Below, piece by piece: positions 1 to 9,512 of a stretch of DNA of 64,000 bases (position 1 is the first letter of the stretch; each line of letters begins with the position of its first letter). The translations under genes were made by a program, and so were the position numbers. Location of the stretch: positions 186,001 to 250,000 of the forward strand of contig NZ_FTOJ01000001.1 of the NCBI RefSeq assembly GCF_900156685.1. Reading direction: 5' to 3'. The stretch is from Chryseobacterium piscicola. GTDB lineage: Bacteria > Bacteroidota > Bacteroidia > Flavobacteriales > Weeksellaceae. The notes below the pieces were generated by a model. The model saw only the letters and a program-made list of their open reading frames with translations, was not told the origin of the DNA and made no database searches.

Positions 1-2105
1 AGTGAGTGACCGAAGTTAAATTTAATTTGTCCAAAAGGAGATTTGTAGCCCACGCTTGCACCAAATGAACTGTAATTTACTTTTACTGCATCTTCAAAAC
101 TAATATCATCTGAAAGGTTAGCAAAAGAAAAGTTTCCGCTTAAGAAAAAGTTTTTATTAAATTTAAATTGAATATCATTTGATATCAACGCAACATTATT
201 ACTGTTAAGCTGAGCAAAATAAAAACCGTTAAAAGTTTTAAAATTAACTACATTTTGCTCAAAAATACCTCCTAATCTATATTGATAGAATTTTGGCAGG
301 TTTTCGCCTATGGTTATTCCACCGTAAAGATTAAGATGATAACTAAATTTTTTCGAAAGAGGTATATTTATCCTAATATCTGCTTTTACCTGAATCAGCC
401 GTTTTTCAACATCTGATTTTAGTAAATCTACTACCTTACCTTCAGCATTCAGATAAAATCCTTTTGTTGGAAAATCACGGTCGTTTTGGGTGTCGCTTTT
501 CAAAAATATATAAGGATTTAGAAATCTATTGTATCTTTTATTTGAACCATTTATTTCTGCTTCAAAGTAATCATGGCTAATACCAGCTCCCACGGCAAAT
601 TTATCTCTCCATATAGATTGTACGTAAGCTTCGTTTCGCAACCATTCCCAATTGTCTATATCGATATTGTTGTTTCCTTTAATATTAAAACTCATACCAG
701 AAGAATAAATTCCAAACCCAGGTATGTATCCATTATCAATAAAATAGTTTAAATAATATCTTGGATTATCTCCAACAATGACGTCGAAAGAAAGATTTGA
801 ATTTTTAAATAACAGTCTTTTTGAAGAATAATTTAATAAAAGCCCAGTTTTGAAAATTTCATCGTAGTGAAGTCCTACTTTCAAAAAATGTCTGGCATCA
901 TCTTCTGTTACATATAATTTAAGATAATTAATATTATTTTCTGTCACGATGTCATAGTTGATAAGGCTATAATTATTCGTTGCAACCAATTTGTCTAAAC
1001 CTTTGTTGATACTTCCATACGTTTGCATAGACGGTAGACGAAGTCCCATTTTCCCTAGAACATAGTTTTTACCATATATTTTACCTCCTTCTATTGAAAT
1101 GCTATCAATCTTATAAACATTAGAATAAATTGGATTTATGGCCTGTCTGAGGCGTTCAAATTGCCGTTTTGGTAGTTGATCCAAAATAGCAGCGTATTTT
1201 TTACCTTCCACGTACCCGCTATCAAGAATTTTTTTCTTCTCATCGTAGCTTGTAGCTGTCATCCCGGTAAGGTTTGGCTTGATGTTGATATCGGTATATT
1301 TGTATTGTTTGCGAGTATCTTTTTGAATTCCAAAGTCGATTACTTGATTTAATATTGAGATTATATTATTGAGATCTTCTCTTTTCGATAAATCTTGATT
1401 TAAGTCTACTCCAATCACAATATCAATCCCTTTATCTTTTAGTGGTTTTGAAGGATAGTTTACGGTCATCGCACCGTCTATGTAAATACTGTCGCCTATT
1501 TTTACAGGATCCATTAGCGATGGAAAGGCAGAACTTGCCATAATCGACTGCACCAAATCTCCTTTCTCAAAAATTTCCATATTTCCGCTTTCTAGATTCG
1601 TGGCAACGCACATAAAAGGAATGGGAAGTTTAGAAAAATCATTAACGTTGGAAACATTCTTAAAAAGTTCTTTTAAGAGATAAACATTCTTTTGTCCTGA
1701 GCTGATAGACGAGGGTAGGGTAATTTTTCCATTTTTTAATGGGATAGAAAACAAATATTTATCAACAGATTTATTAAAAAATGTGCTTTCTTTTCTTGAC
1801 TTCGGATCTCGGATTAGCGAGTAGAAATCTGTATCCATCACAATTTTTTCTATTTCTTTTCCAGAATATCCGGAAGCATATAAACCTCCAACAATGGCCC
1901 CCATACTTGTTCCAGAAATGTAATCAACTTTTACGCCCAAAGAATCCAGTACTTTTAGAATTCCTACATGAGAAAAACCTTTTGCACCTCCACCTGCAAG
2001 TGAAAGCCCAATCTTTGGATTTTTAGGAATCACTAAATCTTTTTTTACCTGAGACTTTATAAAAAGAATCTGTATTGCGAATAAAAGAAGGAGGAGTTTT
2101 CTCAT
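1..2105 (-). CDS. Patatin-like phospholipase with surface-antigen (BamA-like) barrel, C-terminus cut by window edge
   Basis: The reading frame is open from an ATG at 2103-2105 to the left edge, about 701 codons, so the C-terminus is missing. Residues 1-19 look like a signal peptide. A patatin domain follows: oxyanion motif GGGAKG at 38-43, nucleophile motif GTSMG at 65-69 (Ser67) and the catalytic Asp in DGA at 210-212. This Ser/Asp dyad is that of patatin-family lipid acyl hydrolases. The rest is rich in aromatic and alternating polar residues, consistent with the outer-membrane beta-barrel found C-terminally in PlpD-type proteins. I infer an outer-membrane-anchored or autotransported lipase. 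Its start lies only 2 bases from the murF-alr stop, so it is probably last in a tdk/murF-alr transcription unit. Confidence 0.85.
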   Translation of the reverse strand, partial: MRKLLLLLFAIQILFIKSQVKKDLVIPKNPKIGLSLAGGGAKGFSHVGILKVLDSLGVKVDYISGTSMGAIVGGLYASGYSGKEIEKIVMDTDFYSLIRDPKSRKESTFFNKSVDKYLFSIPLKNGKITLPSSISSGQKNVYLLKELFKNVSNVNDFSKLPIPFMCVATNLESGNMEIFEKGDLVQSIMASSAFPSLMDPVKIGDSIYIDGAMTVNYPSKPLKDKGIDIVIGVDLNQDLSKREDLNNIISILNQVIDFGIQKDTRKQYKYTDINIKPNLTGMTATSYDEKKKILDSGYVEGKKYAAILDQLPKRQFERLRQAINPIYSNVYKIDSISIEGGKIYGKNYVLGKMGLRLPSMQTYGSINKGLDKLVATNNYSLINYDIVTENNINYLKLYVTEDDARHFLKVGLHYDEIFKTGLLLNYSSKRLLFKNSNLSFDVIVGDNPRYYLNYFIDNGYIPGFGIYSSGMSFNIKGNNNIDIDNWEWLRNEAYVQSIWRDKFAVGAGISHDYFEAEINGSNKRYNRFLNPYIFLKSDTQNDRDFPTKGFYLNAEGKVVDLLKSDVEKRLIQVKADIRINIPLSKKFSYHLNLYGGITIGENLPKFYQYRLGGIFEQNVVNFKTFNGFYFAQLNSNNVALISNDIQFKFNKNFFLSGNFSFANLSDDISFEDAVKVNYSSFGASVGYKSPFGQIKFNFGHS

Positions 2106-2107
2106 AA

Positions 2108-4567
2108 TTAATCTTTTACATAAATCCGTTTTACCCTTGGCGAAATGGATGTTAATACTTCATAAGTGATAGTTTTGCAATAATCTGCAAATTCTCTTAA
2201 GCTAGGTTTTGCATTAAAAATAGTAACGATGTCACCTTCTTTTACATTGGGTATGTGATTGATATTAATCATCATCATATCCATACAAATGCTGCCAACA
2301 ATTGGCGCTAAATTTTTGTTGATTCCTACAGATCCCACTTCATTTCCTATCAATCTAGGAATTCCATCTGCATAGCCCACAGGGATGGTGGCTATTTTCG
2401 TAGGCTTATCTGCTTTAAATCTTCTACTGTAGCCTACAGATTCTCCATTTTCTACCAAAGAAATTTGCGAAATTACTGTTTTGAAGCTAACAACAGGCTG
2501 TAATTGTTTTTTTATTTCACTATATTGTGATTCTCCTAGCATCCCAATACCTATTCTTACCATGTCATATTGATGATTAGTATAGTTTGTGATTCCCGAA
2601 GAATTCAATACATGTCGAATAGGGAAATATCCTATTTTTTCTATCAAATAAGTAGAATTTTTTTCGAAAATGTTGAGTTGTTTAGAAGTAAATTCATTTT
2701 CACTTGGTATATCTGAAGAAGATAGATGGCTGAAAATACTTTTAACCTTTACATTTATTTTATTCAATTTTTTACTTAATTCGTCCAATTCATGATCTTT
2801 AAAACCAAGACGATGCATTCCTGTCTCTAATTTAATATGGATGGGATATTTCTTGTCATAACCAGATTTTTGTACAGCTTCGTAAAATAATTCCAAAACG
2901 CGAAAGCTATAAATCTCGGGTTCCAGATTGTATTGAATAACCGTTTCGTAGCTATGTTGCTCAGGATTCATGACAACGATTGGTACGGTAATTCCTTTTT
3001 TTCGCAGCTCAACACCTTCATCTACAAAAGCTACACCAAGATAATCAATATGATGGTGTTGCAGAAATTCAGAAATTTCAAAACTTCCTAATCCATAAGA
3101 GTTGGCTTTTACCATCGCCATCATTTTGGTAGTAGGTTTAAGCAAAGATTTATGATAATTGATATTATGAAGTAGTGCATTTAAATTGATTTCTAGAACG
3201 GTATCATGCTTTCTTAATTCAAGTATATCTTTAAGCCTTTCGATTTCAAATTTTCTTGCTCCTTTCAGTAAAATTATTTGATTTTCAATTTCTATAAGAT
3301 GTTTACTATCAATTAATTCCTGAGTATTAATGAAAGTATACGTTTTAGACTTAAATAACTCACTGAATTTTGATATTTCATTTCCTATTAAGAAAACAGA
3401 ATCAAATTTTTGTTCATTAACCAAGTCTGAAACTTCATCATATAATTCTTTTAAATTAGAATTAACTCCCAAAATGTCTGTCAGAACCAAAGATTTTTTT
3501 GACTTTTGATATTCATTCAGAAACTGTAAAGCGGTTTTCAGAGAGTCTAGATCCAAGTTGAAAGAATCATTAACCACGATATTGTTTTTGATGCCTTCTA
3601 TACTTTCGAGACGCATTTCTACAGAACGAAGTTGGTCAATTTTATATTGAATTTTTTCATTCGAAAACTCAAAATTCTTCAAAATTCCTATTAATGCCAA
3701 AACATTAGTTAAAGTTACTTCATCTCTTTGATTAATTTTAAGTGAAAATTCTTCGTGAAAATATTTTATTTTTATATCTTGATTTCTATCCCTAATATCT
3801 GAAATAATGGAAATATTATTCACATTATCAAGTCCGTACGAGATTAAAGTTGTTTTTGAATATTTTGGGGAATAAGTTTTGTAAACGAGGTTGTAAACTT
3901 GTTCGGTTCCATTAAAAAATAGGGTATCAGAATCTTTAAATAATTTTAATTTTTCTAAAATCAATTCTTCTTCAGATTGAAAATTGGCAAGATGAGCTGT
4001 TCCAATATGAGTTAATAAACCGATTTTTGGATGAAAAATATTTTCAAGCTTTTCCATTTCGTTGGGCATTGAAATTCCTACTTCGAAAATCCCAAGTTTA
4101 TGAGAATCGTTGATTTGAAGCAAAGAAAGAGGTAAACCTATCTGAGAATTAAAACTTTTGGGGCTTTTTACTGTTGGAAACTCATTCCAAAGACATTGAT
4201 AAAGCCATTCTTTCAATATAGTTTTGCCATTACTTCCGGTAATTCCGATGGATTGTAAATGAGAACTTTCGAAATGATACTGAGCTAATTTTTGAAGAAA
4301 TTCAACAGAGTTTTTAACGATTATCCAGTTTATATTTTCAAATTGAGGATAGTGATGTTCAGAAATAATTATATTAATCCCTCTGTCGATAACCGAGTCA
4401 ATAAATTTTTCTCCAGAGTTTTTATTAGTATTAATAGCTATAAACGCAGTATTTCTAGTAGAATAAATGATTCTGCTATCAAAAGCTATATTTTTGATAA
4501 TCAAATTTTTATCTCCAATAACTTTCGCGTTTGTTATTTCTGCTATTTGTTTAATAGTATAATTCAT
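2108..4567 (-). CDS. Bifunctional UDP-MurNAc-tripeptide:D-Ala-D-Ala ligase / alanine racemase
   Basis: This 819-residue fusion makes and uses D-alanine for peptidoglycan. Residues 1-450 are MurF, with the ATP-binding loop GITGSNGKT at 108-116, and would add D-Ala-D-Ala to UDP-MurNAc-tripeptide in the cytoplasm. Residues 455-819 are a PLP-dependent alanine racemase: the PLP lysine is Lys487 in MVKANSYG, the opposing catalytic tyrosine is probably Tyr713 in VGYSRRF, and CMDM at 761-764 is the conserved C-terminal-domain motif. Such MurF-Alr fusions are known in Bacteroidota. Both active sites look intact. It sits between tdk and the patatin gene on the same strand. Confidence 0.95.
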   Translation of the reverse strand: MNYTIKQIAEITNAKVIGDKNLIIKNIAFDSRIIYSTRNTAFIAINTNKNSGEKFIDSVIDRGINIIISEHHYPQFENINWIIVKNSVEFLQKLAQYHFESSHLQSIGITGSNGKTILKEWLYQCLWNEFPTVKSPKSFNSQIGLPLSLLQINDSHKLGIFEVGISMPNEMEKLENIFHPKIGLLTHIGTAHLANFQSEEELILEKLKLFKDSDTLFFNGTEQVYNLVYKTYSPKYSKTTLISYGLDNVNNISIISDIRDRNQDIKIKYFHEEFSLKINQRDEVTLTNVLALIGILKNFEFSNEKIQYKIDQLRSVEMRLESIEGIKNNIVVNDSFNLDLDSLKTALQFLNEYQKSKKSLVLTDILGVNSNLKELYDEVSDLVNEQKFDSVFLIGNEISKFSELFKSKTYTFINTQELIDSKHLIEIENQIILLKGARKFEIERLKDILELRKHDTVLEINLNALLHNINYHKSLLKPTTKMMAMVKANSYGLGSFEISEFLQHHHIDYLGVAFVDEGVELRKKGITVPIVVMNPEQHSYETVIQYNLEPEIYSFRVLELFYEAVQKSGYDKKYPIHIKLETGMHRLGFKDHELDELSKKLNKINVKVKSIFSHLSSSDIPSENEFTSKQLNIFEKNSTYLIEKIGYFPIRHVLNSSGITNYTNHQYDMVRIGIGMLGESQYSEIKKQLQPVVSFKTVISQISLVENGESVGYSRRFKADKPTKIATIPVGYADGIPRLIGNEVGSVGINKNLAPIVGSICMDMMMININHIPNVKEGDIVTIFNAKPSLREFADYCKTITYEVLTSISPRVKRIYVKD

Positions 4568-4648
4568 GTTATCTGTTCTTCATTAAATTTTGAAAAATGT
4601 TCTTTTAAATTACTATTTCAATATAATTTCAAAAATTTCAAACTTAAA

Positions 4649-5236
4649 TTAATTTTTCTTATTTAAAACTTCATCCACAAAAACGCTTCTACTTACAGCG
4701 TCATAAGCTTCTGTTTCCCCCAATTCTACAAGATTTTTTCCGGCAGAAGTTCTCATAGAATAGTTGGCAAGATTTCCGGTTCTTCGGCAGATGGCATGTA
4801 CTTTTGTGACATATTCTGCCGTTGCCATCAAATGAGGCATCGGCCCAAAAGGGCGTCCAAGAAAATCCATATCAAGACCTGCTATAACTACACGTATTCC
4901 GCTGTTTGCCAATTGATTGGCTACGGCAACAATGCTTTCGTCAAAAAACTGAGCTTCATCAATTCCCACGACATCACAATTTGACCCTAACAAAATAATT
5001 TCATCAGGATTTTCTACCGCAGTACTCCGGATTTTGTTTTTGTTGTGCGAAACCACATCTTCATCAGAATATCTGGTATCAGTTTTGGGCTTGAAAATTT
5101 CCACATTTTGCCCCGCCATTTCAGCTCTTCTCAGTCTTCGGATCAACTCTTCAGTTTTTCCAGAAAACATTGAGCCACAAATAACTTCCATCCAACCGCT
5201 CTGTTTGGAATGATTAATTGTATTTTCTAAAAACAT
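4649..5236 (-). CDS. tdk: Thymidine kinase (type II), zinc-ligand cysteines mostly lost
   Basis: It phosphorylates thymidine with ATP in the pyrimidine salvage pathway. The 195-residue protein has the P-loop GSMFSGKT at 21-28 and the DEAQFF segment at 93-98 containing the catalytic glutamate (Glu94). In E. coli and human type II enzymes a lasso domain binds zinc with two CxxC pairs. Here only Cys150 remains: the other positions are Thr153, Ser182 and Val185, so zinc binding is unlikely. The surrounding lasso sequence (TGNLANYS) is conserved, which argues against sequencing error. A TAnnTTTG promoter element lies 30 bases upstream of the ATG. Confidence 0.95.
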   Translation of the reverse strand: MFLENTINHSKQSGWMEVICGSMFSGKTEELIRRLRRAEMAGQNVEIFKPKTDTRYSDEDVVSHNKNKIRSTAVENPDEIILLGSNCDVVGIDEAQFFDESIVAVANQLANSGIRVVIAGLDMDFLGRPFGPMPHLMATAEYVTKVHAICRRTGNLANYSMRTSAGKNLVELGETEAYDAVSRSVFVDEVLNKKN

Positions 5237-5265
5237 TTGTTAAATTAGCCGTAATATTTTAACAT

Positions 5266-5273
5266 CAAAAGTA
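5266..5273 (-). promoter_or_regulatory. Candidate -7 promoter element of tdk
   Basis: On the minus strand this reads TACTTTTG, matching the Bacteroidota -7 consensus TAnnTTTG, 30 bases upstream of the tdk ATG. It lies in the 60-bp divergent gap between tdk and the acidic repeat protein gene. Assigned from consensus only. Confidence 0.45.
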
Positions 5274-5296
5274 AGCAATTTTAATAAGAATCTACA

Positions 5297-6724
5297 ATGC
5301 AGAACATTCAAGATTTAAAGGAGAAGATTTTTTTTGAATCCCAAAATATCATCAGTATTTTGGGTAAAACAAACAGTGTTGACGAATTGATTTCAAAGCA
5401 TGATCTATTACATGATCTCGCTGAAAAAATTGCTTTCTTGAAATTGTTGAATAAAAATCTCGAACAATACAGCCAAGAAAATTCTAATTTTTCTGAAGTT
5501 AAACAGAACGATTTACTAATGCCAGATCCGGTGACAGAAGAAGAGGCGATTTTCAATAATGAGCTCAACGAAATTGGAAACGAATCTTTCACCGAACCTG
5601 AAAGTAAATCTGAAATTGAAGAAGAAGCGTTTTTTAATAATCAATTAAATGAAATTAAAGAAAGTCATTTCCATGAAAATAGAGTCAATTTAGCCGAAGA
5701 AAATCAGCCGGAAGAGGATGTGAATTTTGTTTCAGACGAAATTTCTGATCATCTGCAATTGGAAGAAGAAGCTGTATTCAACAATCAACTCAATGAAATT
5801 GATGAAGATGAAGAATCTGAAAATACCAACCGTGTTCTCAGTTTTGTAGATGAAGAAAGAATTCTGGGAAATTCTGAACCAGATAATGATGACGATATCA
5901 CAGAAGAAATCTTTGAAGATAAAGTGACTGGGGAAGAAACTGTTTTCAATGATCAGTTTAATGAAATTAACGATGAAGAAAAACCTGATTCTGAAATTCT
6001 ACTAGAAGAAAAAAATCCTTTTAACGACGTTTTTGCAACAGAACAGAATGAAGATGATATTTTGATTGAAGAGACTGAAAATGAGTATGTTTCAAGCTTT
6101 ATTCATGAACAAGACGAAATCATCACAGAGACTTCAAATGGTGAATCTATTTTAAGCGAAATTAAAACAGGTAATGAAGTTCCTGAGGAAATGATTGAAA
6201 TAAAACCTGAAGATTCTGATCGCAGAAAAATCGTAGACATTGATAAACCTCAATCTGAAACGGGAAGTGATAATCTACGATCAGACGAAAGTTTTGAAAA
6301 TATTGAAGCCTACCGCCAAGAAAAGAAAATAAAATTGGCGAACATCAGAGGTTTGAAAAATATCCAGACCTTATTTGATGATGATCCTTTGGAAAGAGAA
6401 ATACCGAAAGAAAAAGCTGAAATACCTGCTGCAAAAGAAGATACAGGAAGTTTGATTAAAACAAATATGCCTATAGATTTTATGGAAGCTGAAAAGCAAA
6501 GACCTGAGTTCAGACTAGATCTGAATGACAGATTGGCTTTCACAAAAGTACTTTTCAGTGGAAGCCAGACGGATCTTAATAATGCTGTTTCTGTACTAAA
6601 CAGATGTAGAACTATTGATGAAGCAAAAGAGTATCTCAGTGAGTTGTATTATGACAAAAAATGGGATAAAGTAGATGAATATGCTCAAAGACTTTGGGTA
6701 TTGGTAGAAAATAAATTTATATAA
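5297..6724 (+). CDS. Acidic repeat protein of unknown function with conserved C-terminal domain
   Basis: I do not recognise a named family. The 475-residue protein has no signal peptide or membrane segment. Residues 1-60 look helical. Residues 80-260 are very acidic and carry a repeated motif, E-E-E-A-x-F-N-N-(Q/E)-L-N-E-I, at about 81-93, 108-120, 156-168 and 213-224, with a degenerate copy near 237-246 (EEKNPFNDVF). Residues 405-475 form a compact helical-looking C-terminal domain rich in Leu, Trp and Tyr. Its stop is 2 bases before the rsmI start, so the two are probably cotranscribed. A cytoplasmic scaffold whose repeats bind a partner is one possibility, but that is inference. Confidence 0.8.
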   Translation: MQNIQDLKEKIFFESQNIISILGKTNSVDELISKHDLLHDLAEKIAFLKLLNKNLEQYSQENSNFSEVKQNDLLMPDPVTEEEAIFNNELNEIGNESFTEPESKSEIEEEAFFNNQLNEIKESHFHENRVNLAEENQPEEDVNFVSDEISDHLQLEEEAVFNNQLNEIDEDEESENTNRVLSFVDEERILGNSEPDNDDDITEEIFEDKVTGEETVFNDQFNEINDEEKPDSEILLEEKNPFNDVFATEQNEDDILIEETENEYVSSFIHEQDEIITETSNGESILSEIKTGNEVPEEMIEIKPEDSDRRKIVDIDKPQSETGSDNLRSDESFENIEAYRQEKKIKLANIRGLKNIQTLFDDDPLEREIPKEKAEIPAAKEDTGSLIKTNMPIDFMEAEKQRPEFRLDLNDRLAFTKVLFSGSQTDLNNAVSVLNRCRTIDEAKEYLSELYYDKKWDKVDEYAQRLWVLVENKFI

Positions 6725-6726
6725 TT

Positions 6727-7404
6727 TTGAGCGGAATCCTGTATTTTGTTCCCACACCGGTCGGGAACCTTGAAGATATGACTTTCAGAGCGATAAAAGT
6801 GCTGAAAGAAGTAGATTATATTTTGTGTGAAGACACACGAACATCTGGAGTGCTCCTGAAGCATTACGAAATTTCAAAACCTTTAAAATCGTATCATTTA
6901 CATAACGAGCATACCGCAACCGAAAAAGTGATTGCCGACCTTCAACACGGTCAGAATATTGCGATTATAACAGACGCGGGAACTCCGGGAATTTCAGATC
7001 CTGGTTATCTATTAGCAAGAGCAGGATCGGATCATAATATAGAAATGATCTGTCTTCCAGGTGCAACGGCATTAATTCCGGCTTTGGTGGTTTCTGGTTT
7101 ACCAAATAATGAGTTTCTTTTTGCCGGTTTTCTACCCCCAAAAAAAGGAAGACAAACCAAGCTGAAACAATTGGCAGAAGAGAAAAAGACGATTGTTTTG
7201 TACGAAAGCCCACATAAAATAAATACGACTTTAGAACAAATCAAAGAATTTTTCGGGGAAGAAACAAGAGCAAGTTTGAGCAGAGAAATTTCGAAAAAAT
7301 TTGAAGAAACTAAAAGAGGGACTATCAATGAGTTAATTGAATTTTCTAAAAGTAAAACTTTAAAAGGCGAGATTGTGCTTATTGTGAATAATGCTGTGAA
7401 ATAG
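6727..7404 (+). CDS. rsmI: 16S rRNA (cytidine-1402-2'-O)-methyltransferase
   Basis: It methylates the ribose of C1402 in the ribosomal decoding centre using S-adenosylmethionine. The 225-residue protein shows the SAM-dependent tetrapyrrole-methylase-type fold of the RsmI family: YFVPTPVGNLEDMTFRA near the start, CEDTRTSGVLLKHY at about 34-47, TDAGTPGISDPG at about 81-92, and a PGATALIPAL segment. The start is a TTG at 6727-6729. The first ATG falls after the conserved TPVGNLED motif, so the TTG must be used or the motif would be lost. It lacks the C-terminal extension of the longer E. coli protein. Confidence 0.95.
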   Translation: MSGILYFVPTPVGNLEDMTFRAIKVLKEVDYILCEDTRTSGVLLKHYEISKPLKSYHLHNEHTATEKVIADLQHGQNIAIITDAGTPGISDPGYLLARAGSDHNIEMICLPGATALIPALVVSGLPNNEFLFAGFLPPKKGRQTKLKQLAEEKKTIVLYESPHKINTTLEQIKEFFGEETRASLSREISKKFEETKRGTINELIEFSKSKTLKGEIVLIVNNAVK

Positions 7405-7423
7405 AAGAAAATTAATCCCTGAC

Positions 7424-7455
7424 TTTAATACAGCCAACAAATAATAATATATTTG
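7424..7455 (+). promoter_or_regulatory. Candidate fabG promoter
   Basis: A TTTA box at 7424-7427 and a TATATTTG -7 element at 7448-7455 are separated by 20 bases, matching the Bacteroidota housekeeping promoter pattern. Transcription would start near 7460, about 50 bases upstream of the fabG ATG. Confidence 0.5.
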
Positions 7456-7513
7456 CAAACCAGATAATTTAAACCCAACAAATTATTTAGGTTCAAAAAA
7501 AAATTAATCATAT

Positions 7514-8257
7514 ATGAAACTATTAGAAGGAAAAGTAGCACTAATTACCGGAGCTACAAGAGGAATCGGGAAGGGAATTGCTGAAATTTTCGCTCAACAG
7601 GGAGCAAAAGTAGCATTTACCTATGCCGGATCTGTAGAAAAAGCGAAAGAATTGGAAACTGCTTTAAGTTCTGTAACTCACATTAAAGGATATCAGTCTG
7701 ATGCATCAGATTACGATGCTGCTCAGAAATTAGTAGATGATGTGATGGCTGAGTTTGGTAAAATTGATATTTTGGTCAACAATGCAGGAATCACCAAAGA
7801 CAATTTGTTGATGAGAATGTCTAAAGATGATTGGGATACAATTATCAAAGTAAATTTAGATTCTGTATTCAACCTTACAAAAGCAGTAATAAAGCCGATG
7901 ATGAAGGCGAAATCAGGGTCTATCATCAATATGACTTCTGTAGTTGGAGTAAAAGGAAACGCAGGACAAGCCAATTATGCAGCTTCAAAAGCCGGAGTAA
8001 TTGGTTTTACAAAATCTATTGCATTAGAATTAGGCTCAAGAAACATTCGTTGCAACGCAATTGCGCCAGGATTTATTGAAACGGAAATGACAGCAGCTTT
8101 AGACGAAAAAACAGTACAAGGATGGAGAGAGGGTATTCCTTTGAAGAGAGGAGGGCAGCCAGAAGATGTTGCCAATGCGTGCGTTTTCTTCGGTAGTGAA
8201 ATGTCATCTTATATTTCTGGACAAGTTTTGAACGTGGACGGAGGAATGCTTACTTAA
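7514..8257 (+). CDS. fabG: 3-oxoacyl-[acyl-carrier-protein] reductase
   Basis: This is the NADPH-dependent reductase of the fatty-acid elongation cycle. The 247-residue protein is a classical short-chain dehydrogenase: nucleotide-binding TGATRGIG at 12-19, NNAG at 89-92, and the catalytic set Asn114, Ser142, Tyr155 and Lys159 (YAASK). The full-length match to the FabG consensus, including the C-terminal SGQVLNVDGGM, supports FabG over a generic SDR. It is a single-gene unit with its own promoter upstream and a strong hairpin terminator downstream. Confidence 0.93.
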   Translation: MKLLEGKVALITGATRGIGKGIAEIFAQQGAKVAFTYAGSVEKAKELETALSSVTHIKGYQSDASDYDAAQKLVDDVMAEFGKIDILVNNAGITKDNLLMRMSKDDWDTIIKVNLDSVFNLTKAVIKPMMKAKSGSIINMTSVVGVKGNAGQANYAASKAGVIGFTKSIALELGSRNIRCNAIAPGFIETEMTAALDEKTVQGWREGIPLKRGGQPEDVANACVFFGSEMSSYISGQVLNVDGGMLT

Positions 8258-8282
8258 GATAAATATAAAAAATTTAAAATAT

Positions 8283-8318
8283 AATCCCTCTCATCAATTG
8301 GATGAAAGGGATTTTTTT
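8283..8318. terminator. Bidirectional terminator between fabG and guaC
   Basis: The arms at 8283-8295 and 8300-8313 pair around a short AT loop with one mismatch, followed by seven T on the plus strand. It lies between the convergent genes fabG and guaC; the T tract overlaps the guaC stop codon. Confidence 0.8.
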
Positions 8319-9357
8319 AGTCATTAAAAATCTGATTTTCCTGCTCCTGAACTCTTATAAAAGTAGTTCTTTTTGATAATTCTTTCAAAGTGGAAGCACC
8401 TACATAAGTGCAGGTTGAGCGTACACCACCCAAAATATCTTTTACTGTTTCTGAGACCGAGCCTTTGTAAGAAACCTTTACCGTTTTGCCTTCAGAAGCT
8501 CTGTATTCTGCCACGCCTCCAGAGTGTTTGTCCATTGCCGTTTTAGAACTCATACCGTAGAAAAATTTATATTTTTTACCGCTTTCTTCTACCATTTCTC
8601 CACCGCTTTCATCGTGTCCGGCAAACATTCCGCCGAGCATCACAAAATCTGCTCCGCCACCAAAAGCTTTGGCAACATCCCCAGGAACTTTACAGCCGCC
8701 ATCAGCAATGATATGACCTTTTAATCCATGAGCAGCATCAGAGCATTCTATAATTGCGGAAAGCTGAGGATAGCCTACACCGGTTTTCACTCTCGTAGTA
8801 CAAACCGAACCAGGACCAATGCCTACTTTAATGATATCTGCACCTACTAAAAGCAGTTCTTCTACCATTTCACCAGTTACCACATTTCCTGCAATAATGA
8901 TTTTGTCTGGGAAATTTTCTCTTGCTTTTTTTACAAATTGAACAAAATGTTCTGAATATCCATTGGCAACGTCTATGCACAAAAAGTCAATCTGAGGATG
9001 TTTGTGTAGGATTTTTTTAATCTTTTCTTCGTCAGCTTTTCCTGTTCCGGTACTCAAAGCGATATATTGATGGATTTCTTGAGGTTGAGAGTCTAAAAAA
9101 TTAGTCCACTCTTCAACAGAATAATGTTTGTGAATAGCGGTAATTATTTTATCTTTTGCCAACTCAATCGCCATTTCAAAAGTTCCTACCGTATCCATAT
9201 TGGCGGCAATAATGGGGGTACCCTTCCATTTTTTTTGAGTGTGCCTAAAGGTAAACTCTCTTTCAAGATTTACCTCAGAACGAGATTTTAAAGTGGAACG
9301 TTTTGGTCTGAACATTACATCTTTGAATCCCAATTTTATATCATATTCTATTCGCAT
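8317..9357 (-). CDS. guaC: GMP reductase
   Basis: It reductively deaminates GMP to IMP with NADPH, returning guanine nucleotides to the purine pool. The 346-residue protein is nearly the same length as E. coli GuaC (347) and shares its opening ([23 protein letters not shown]) and the block [12 protein letters not shown]. The catalytic loop [11 protein letters not shown] at 179-189 has Cys186, the same number as the E. coli nucleophile. It lacks the CBS domains of IMP dehydrogenase, which separates it from guaB. The gene is transcribed alone, towards fabG. Confidence 0.95.
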   Translation of the reverse strand: MRIEYDIKLGFKDVMFRPKRSTLKSRSEVNLEREFTFRHTQKKWKGTPIIAANMDTVGTFEMAIELAKDKIITAIHKHYSVEEWTNFLDSQPQEIHQYIALSTGTGKADEEKIKKILHKHPQIDFLCIDVANGYSEHFVQFVKKARENFPDKIIIAGNVVTGEMVEELLLVGADIIKVGIGPGSVCTTRVKTGVGYPQLSAIIECSDAAHGLKGHIIADGGCKVPGDVAKAFGGGADFVMLGGMFAGHDESGGEMVEESGKKYKFFYGMSSKTAMDKHSGGVAEYRASEGKTVKVSYKGSVSETVKDILGGVRSTCTYVGASTLKELSKRTTFIRVQEQENQIFND

Positions 9358-9435
9358 ATTTCAAAAAATTAATTTAAATAAAATTACGGAAAAGATTCAT
9401 AAAAAAGGATGTAGAAGTCATTTTTTACCAATAAA

Positions 9436-9490
9436 TCTCCCGCAGATTTTCAAAGATTCTATGCTATCATCTCAGAAAATCTACGGGAGA
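9436..9490. repeat. Imperfect inverted repeat (REP-like) between surE and guaC
   Basis: The arms TCTCCCGCAGATTTTC (9436-9451) and GAAAATCTACGGGAGA (9475-9490) pair with one mismatch. A second inner pairing, AGAT with ATCT, continues the stem through small bulges. It ends 22 bases before the surE stop and could terminate surE transcription. The sequence resembles the dispersed 'ATCTGCGGGAGA' intergenic repeats I associate with Chryseobacterium genomes; copy number cannot be judged from this window. Confidence 0.6.
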
Positions 9491-9512
9491 AGATTATTAT
9501 TTTTTTTGATAC

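Noticed and set aside
1781..2026. Plus-strand open frame of 81 residues
   Set aside because: It is the complement of the patatin gene, whose GXSXG and DGA motifs are clear on the other strand.
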